Positions 61,222-64,000 of a DNA stretch of 64,000 nucleotides are shown in pieces. Numbering within the stretch: position 1 is the stretch's first letter; each line of letters begins with the position of its first letter. The notes below the pieces were generated by a model. It saw nothing but the letters and a program-made list of their open reading frames with translations. It ran no database searches and was not told where the DNA came from. The stretch comes from Bacillota bacterium (lineage in GTDB: Bacteria > Bacillota > Clostridia > Christensenellales > CAG-138): NCBI GenBank assembly GCA_023390655.1, contig JAEWCL010000004.1:99765-163764 (forward strand). Reading direction: 5' to 3'. A program made the position numbers and the translations under genes.

Positions 61222-61547
61222 CGGTACTCGTCTTTATAGCAGCATTTGCTTACATTGATATAAATGATGGCCCCCAGCGTCATCGCCGCAAACAGTCCCC
61301 AGGAGATGGAAAGCACCAGCCATTGGCGCAGCAGCAGATACAAAAGTCCGCCCAAAACAAGGACTGTTCCTATGCTGATCATCAAAATGCCTGTATAGTT
61401 TGCAAGCCGGTTTTTATCATATTTTTCCTTCTCTTTGGAGCTTGCCGTGTTATAACCGGCCACGAGATTTACCAGCTTGAAGCGAAGCATAAGCCCCCCA
61501 ATCAACAGGCATAGGCCGCCTCCCGCAAAGTTTGCAATCATCTCCAT
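61218..61547 (-). CDS. DUF3784 membrane protein
   Basis: 109 residues with three hydrophobic helices and the marker LVAGYNTASSKEKEKYDK. Function unknown; the family is small and widespread in Bacillota. GGGGAGG precedes the ATG. Its stop overlaps the uvrC start, so the two are coupled. Confidence 0.85.
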   Translation of the reverse strand: MEMIANFAGGGLCLLIGGLMLRFKLVNLVAGYNTASSKEKEKYDKNRLANYTGILMISIGTVLVLGGLLYLLLRQWLVLSISWGLFAAMTLGAIIYINVSKCCYKDEYR

Positions 61548-61571
61548 CAGGATGCCTCCCCGCTTAATACA

Positions 61572-62132
61572 TCAGAGCGCTTGCGCATTTTTCAGCATCC
61601 GGTACAGCAGCGGCAGCGGAAGGCCGATCACAGTAAAATAATTCCCTTCCACACGGTCCACAAACACGCCGCCCGGCCCCTGGATGCCGTATGCGCCCGC
61701 CTTGTCCAGCGGTTCTCCCGTGCCGACATACCAGTCAATTTCCTGCTGTGTCATCGGCGCAAATGTGACATGCGTCACATCGTGCCGCACCTCCGTACCT
61801 CTGGATGTGAGCACAGCGACGCCTGTATACACGTCATGCGCGCGTCCGGCAAGCTTTTTCAGGATGCGCTGCGCGTCTAAATCATCTCTGGGTTTGCCGA
61901 CGATCTCTCCGTCAATATATACGATGGTATCCGCGCCGATCACGCAGGCGTCCGGATGCTGCAGGGATACGGCCTGCGCCTTTTGCAGCGCCAGCGTCTC
62001 CACCAAGTCGCCCGGCGCAATATCATCCGGCACGATTTCTTCCACTTCACTCACAATCGCTTCGTAAGGAATTTGGAGCATCTCCATAAGTTCCCGCCTG
62101 CGCGGGGATTGCGATGCAAGGATAATCCGCAT
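61572..62132 (-). CDS. maf: Maf-family nucleotide pyrophosphatase
   Basis: 186 residues starting MRIILASQSPRRRELME, with VIGADTIV and IDWYVGTGEPLDKAGAYGIQ. Maf proteins hydrolyse dTTP/UTP or modified nucleotides and have been linked to septum control. It starts one base after the exoA stop. Confidence 0.94.
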   Translation of the reverse strand: MRIILASQSPRRRELMEMLQIPYEAIVSEVEEIVPDDIAPGDLVETLALQKAQAVSLQHPDACVIGADTIVYIDGEIVGKPRDDLDAQRILKKLAGRAHDVYTGVAVLTSRGTEVRHDVTHVTFAPMTQQEIDWYVGTGEPLDKAGAYGIQGPGGVFVDRVEGNYFTVIGLPLPLLYRMLKNAQAL

Positions 62133-62888
62133 TCAGTCCTCCAGAATAATCCCAACCGGGCAATGATCGCTTCCTTCCACTTCGGGAAGAATAAAGCTGT
62201 CCTTTACGCGCGGCATCAACCGCTCGGAAACAATGAAATAATCAATGCGCCATCCTGCATTATTCTTGCGCGCATTGTTAAAATAACTCCACCAGCTGTA
62301 AGCGCCCGTCGCCTCCGGATACAGTCTGCGGAACGTATCCACAAACCCTGCGGAAAGCAGCGTTGTCATTTTTGCCCGTTCTTCGTCCGTAAATCCGGCG
62401 TTCATGCGGTTGGTTTTGGGATTTTTCAGGTCAATCTCCTGGTGCGCAACGTTCAGGTCCCCGCAGAGGATCACAGGCTTGTGCGCATCCAGCCGCTGCA
62501 GGTAGCTTAAAAACGCTTCCTCCCACTGCATGCGGTAGCTTAGGCGCGCAAGTTCTTTTTGGGAATTGGGCGTATAGCAGGTGACAAAATAAAAGTCCTC
62601 ATATTCAAGCGTGATGACGCGCCCTTCCAGATCATGCTCGTCAATGCCGATGCCAGTCGTCACCTGGAGCGGCAGCTTCTTTGTAAACACCGCCGTGCCG
62701 GAGTAGCCCTTCTTTTGGGCGCTGTTCCAGTATTCCAAATAGCCTTCCATATCGATTTCGGCCTGGCCCTGCTGCATTTTCGTTTCCTGAAGGGCGATGA
62801 TATCGGCGCCCGACACTTCCACAAAGGAAAGAAAGCCTTTCCCCAGGCATGCGCGCAGACCGTTGACGTTCCAAGAAATCAGTTTCAA
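62133..62888 (-). CDS. exoA: Exodeoxyribonuclease III
   Basis: 251 residues of the AP endonuclease/exonuclease III fold: LISWNVNGLRA, ALQETKMQ, CGDLNVAHQEIDLKNPK and the C-terminal GSDHCPVG. It cuts abasic sites in base excision repair. A TTG start preceded by GGGGGAGGAC gives the usual length; the open frame continues 120 codons upstream without a family match. Confidence 0.93.
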   Translation of the reverse strand: MKLISWNVNGLRACLGKGFLSFVEVSGADIIALQETKMQQGQAEIDMEGYLEYWNSAQKKGYSGTAVFTKKLPLQVTTGIGIDEHDLEGRVITLEYEDFYFVTCYTPNSQKELARLSYRMQWEEAFLSYLQRLDAHKPVILCGDLNVAHQEIDLKNPKTNRMNAGFTDEERAKMTTLLSAGFVDTFRRLYPEATGAYSWWSYFNNARKNNAGWRIDYFIVSERLMPRVKDSFILPEVEGSDHCPVGIILED

Positions 62889-63016
62889 ACGCTTGTCCTC
62901 CCCCAATGTACTCTCGGGCTTTGCCCTATATATAAGTATACCACAGAACGTTTCCGATGAAATATGCCGGCTTTCCACCTGCAAAGAAAGATAACAAAAA
63001 ATTGTTAAAAAACTTG

Positions 63017-63045
63017 TTGCGCATTTGACAAGCCGCATGTATAAT
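63017..63045 (+). promoter_or_regulatory. Promoter of the structured RNA
   Basis: TTGCGC (63017-63022), 17 bases, perfect TATAAT (63040-63045). Transcription should start near 63052, exactly where base-pairing with the 3' end of the RNA begins. Confidence 0.65.
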
Positions 63046-63051
63046 GAGGGA

Positions 63052-63345
63052 GGTACCTGAATTTCGGGTCTGTGGTTGAAAGTCGAAGCCAGTCGCAGGC
63101 AAAACGATCCACGTAAGCCGGTTAAAATGCCGGTGATCATGGTGCGGCCTAGATGTAAGCCCAACCAGGAATACAATTTGAAAAGGTTCAGCGAGAAAAG
63201 AATCACATCTTGTCCGATCGTCAAGGGAGATCTATGAAGCAAAACCAATCAAACTGAATCCTGAGAGAAGCAGTAGTGGGAGCCGTAACAGGTTATGAGC
63301 GAACCTTCCCGTTGGCGTGTGTGGGGGAAAAGACCAGGTCAGCCG
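63052..63345 (+). ncRNA. Large structured noncoding RNA (possibly raiA-motif-like)
   Basis: About 290 bases with no credible coding frame and many local pairings. Closing stem: 63055-58 with 63336-39 and 63067-70 with 63332-35. Inner stems: GTGG 63072-75 with CCAC 63109-12; CCGG / CCGG near 63118-63133; AGATGT 63151-56 with ACATCT 63204-09; CTTG / CAAG near 63208-63224; AGGTT / AACCT near 63290-63306. It does not show the conserved cores of RNase P, tmRNA, SRP RNA or 6S RNA that I know. The raiA motif of Clostridia and Actinobacteria is the best known-class guess, from size and layout only. Confidence 0.6.
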
Positions 63346-63391
63346 AGGTTTAGGACTAAATAAAATCCATAACAAAGGGGATTACAACAAC

Positions 63392-63661
63392 ATGTTCCAG
63401 GACAAAGAATTGGTATGCAAGGACTGTGGCGCACCTTTCGTATTCACAGCCGGCGAGCAGGAATTTTATGCGGAGAAGGGCTTCCAGAATGAACCCGCAC
63501 GTTGCAGGGACTGCCGCAATTCCAGGAAGAACCAGCGCAGCGGCGAGCGTGAAATGTACGATACCGTTTGCGCACAGTGCGGCGCTCCCACCAAGATCCC
63601 GTTCGTTCCCAAGAACGACAGGCCGGTGTATTGCAGCGCTTGCTTCCAGTCCCGTCGGTAA
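63392..63661 (+). CDS. Small double zinc-ribbon protein
   Basis: 89 residues with two zinc ribbons: CKDC/CRDC and CAQC/CSAC. The first half (LVCKDCGAPFVFTAGEQEFY) is the zf-trcl/CxxCxGxxG-like zinc-ribbon often found in Clostridia. Function unknown; nucleic acid or ribosome binding is plausible. AAAGGGG lies before the ATG. It is likely cotranscribed with the RNA just upstream, as no terminator separates them. Confidence 0.85.
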   Translation: MFQDKELVCKDCGAPFVFTAGEQEFYAEKGFQNEPARCRDCRNSRKNQRSGEREMYDTVCAQCGAPTKIPFVPKNDRPVYCSACFQSRR

Positions 63662-63723
63662 CTTATAATCCCCTTTGATCCGCAGGCGTGCGGTTAAACG
63701 GTGATTAAGACAACCAAGATCTG

Positions 63724-63751
63724 CCCCGGCAAATTGCCGGGGTAGTTTTTT
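63724..63751 (+). terminator. Terminator after the zinc-ribbon gene
   Basis: CCCCGGCAA / TTGCCGGGG stem, then TAG and T6. It ends the RNA/zinc-ribbon unit. Confidence 0.88.
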
Positions 63752-63775
63752 ATTGGTTTGATTTTAAAAGCGAAA

Positions 63776-63800
63776 TGCAATAAAAATATTTTTTATTGCA
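63776..63800. repeat. Perfect 11-bp AT-rich inverted repeat
   Basis: TGCAATAAAAA / TTTTTATTGCA with a three-base loop, followed on the plus strand by a T7 run. It may be a backup terminator. From here to about 63950 the DNA is AT-rich and I see no gene. Confidence 0.5.
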
Positions 63801-63956
63801 GATTGTTTTTTTCGAATTCCCCTAAAAAGAAGCGGCCCCACATTTTTATTTTGAGGCTTAACAATCGTCTTACACATCTTAACGTCAATAAGAATTGTAC
63901 TGCGCTTGTTCTCTTAATTTGTTAAATTGAAATTCTTCGTTTATGATAAAACCTGT

Positions 63957-64000
63957 TTATTTTGCAATCAGAATCAGCCCGACCACGCACGCTGCCATCC
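63957..64000 (-). CDS. Possible C-terminal end of a membrane protein gene
   Basis: On the minus strand the last frame of the window reads 14 mostly hydrophobic codons ending in TAA, like the last helix of a membrane protein that begins outside the window. Too short to be certain. Confidence 0.25.
   Translation of the reverse strand, partial: MAACVVGLILIAK

Noticed and set aside
62888..63248. 120-codon N-terminal extension of the exonuclease III gene
   Set aside because: It has no family match, overlaps the RNA promoter and leader on the other strand, and a good TTG start with GGGGGAGG exists at 62888.
63052..63345. Group II intron, tmRNA or RNase P RNA as identity of the structured RNA
   Set aside because: No intron domain V or reverse transcriptase, no tag-peptide frame with tRNA-like ends, and no RNase P conserved core were seen.

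Overview
The window reads as chromosomal DNA of a moderately GC-rich, Gram-positive-type anaerobe of the Bacillota, most likely class Clostridia. The signs are strong GGAGG ribosome binding sites, several TTG and GTG starts, the Bacillota gene orders rnc-smc-ftsY, acpP-plsX-rpmF-yceD and tilS-hpt-ftsH, a GerW (YtfJ) and DacF pair, biotin-dependent decarboxylase genes, a FeoA-FeoA-FeoB cluster and an iron alcohol dehydrogenase. A family or species cannot be named from the sequence alone. No rRNA, tRNA, CRISPR array, insertion sequence or prophage was recognised.

Layout. 1-13.2 kb: the tail of a coiled-coil protein, a flavodoxin-like gene, then a long minus-strand run of core genes (ftsY, smc, an AT-rich acetyltransferase, rnc, acpP, plsX, rpmF, yceD, a CDP-alcohol phosphatidyltransferase) and a three-gene biotin carboxyltransferase unit whose first protein carries three tandem copies of an OadG/MmdE-like motif. 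13.4-19.8 kb: envelope genes (pseudouridine synthase, dacF, gerW, DUF2953, a class B PBP, a FtsW/RodA family protein, an FHA protein). 20-32 kb: a Zn/Cd efflux ATPase with its ArsR regulator and operator, rluD-lspA, a peptide-binding lipoprotein with a lytic transglycosylase, coaE-polA, a pyrimidine phosphorylase, a pirin and a decayed gene. 32.8-39.5 kb: a divergent PRPP synthetase, a PHP phosphoesterase with an FlK-like thioesterase, and ftsH, hpt, tilS.

39.6-43.3 kb is a ferrous iron locus with four GGTTAG-N6-CTAACC palindromes, feoA-feoA-feoB, a small Cys-rich protein and a DtxR-like regulator. 43.4-49.5 kb: enolase, an ECF sigma/anti-sigma pair with a likely autoregulatory promoter, an AT-rich patch with a P-loop kinase, a YozG-like regulator with its DUF2975 partner, and an alcohol dehydrogenase. 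49.7-57 kb: a double CDGSH protein, a CsoR-controlled P-type ATPase, a cytochrome b5-like lipoprotein with a small membrane partner, and a PAS histidine kinase beside an HD-GYP response regulator. 57-64 kb: a purine permease, uvrC, maf, an exonuclease III, and a large structured noncoding RNA in front of a zinc-ribbon gene.

The items most worth following are the structured RNA at about 63.05-63.35 kb, the triplicated carboxyltransferase-associated repeat, the feo operator array with a regulator that seems to lack the usual metal ligands, and the compact sigma/anti-sigma and YozG/DUF2975 regulatory sites.
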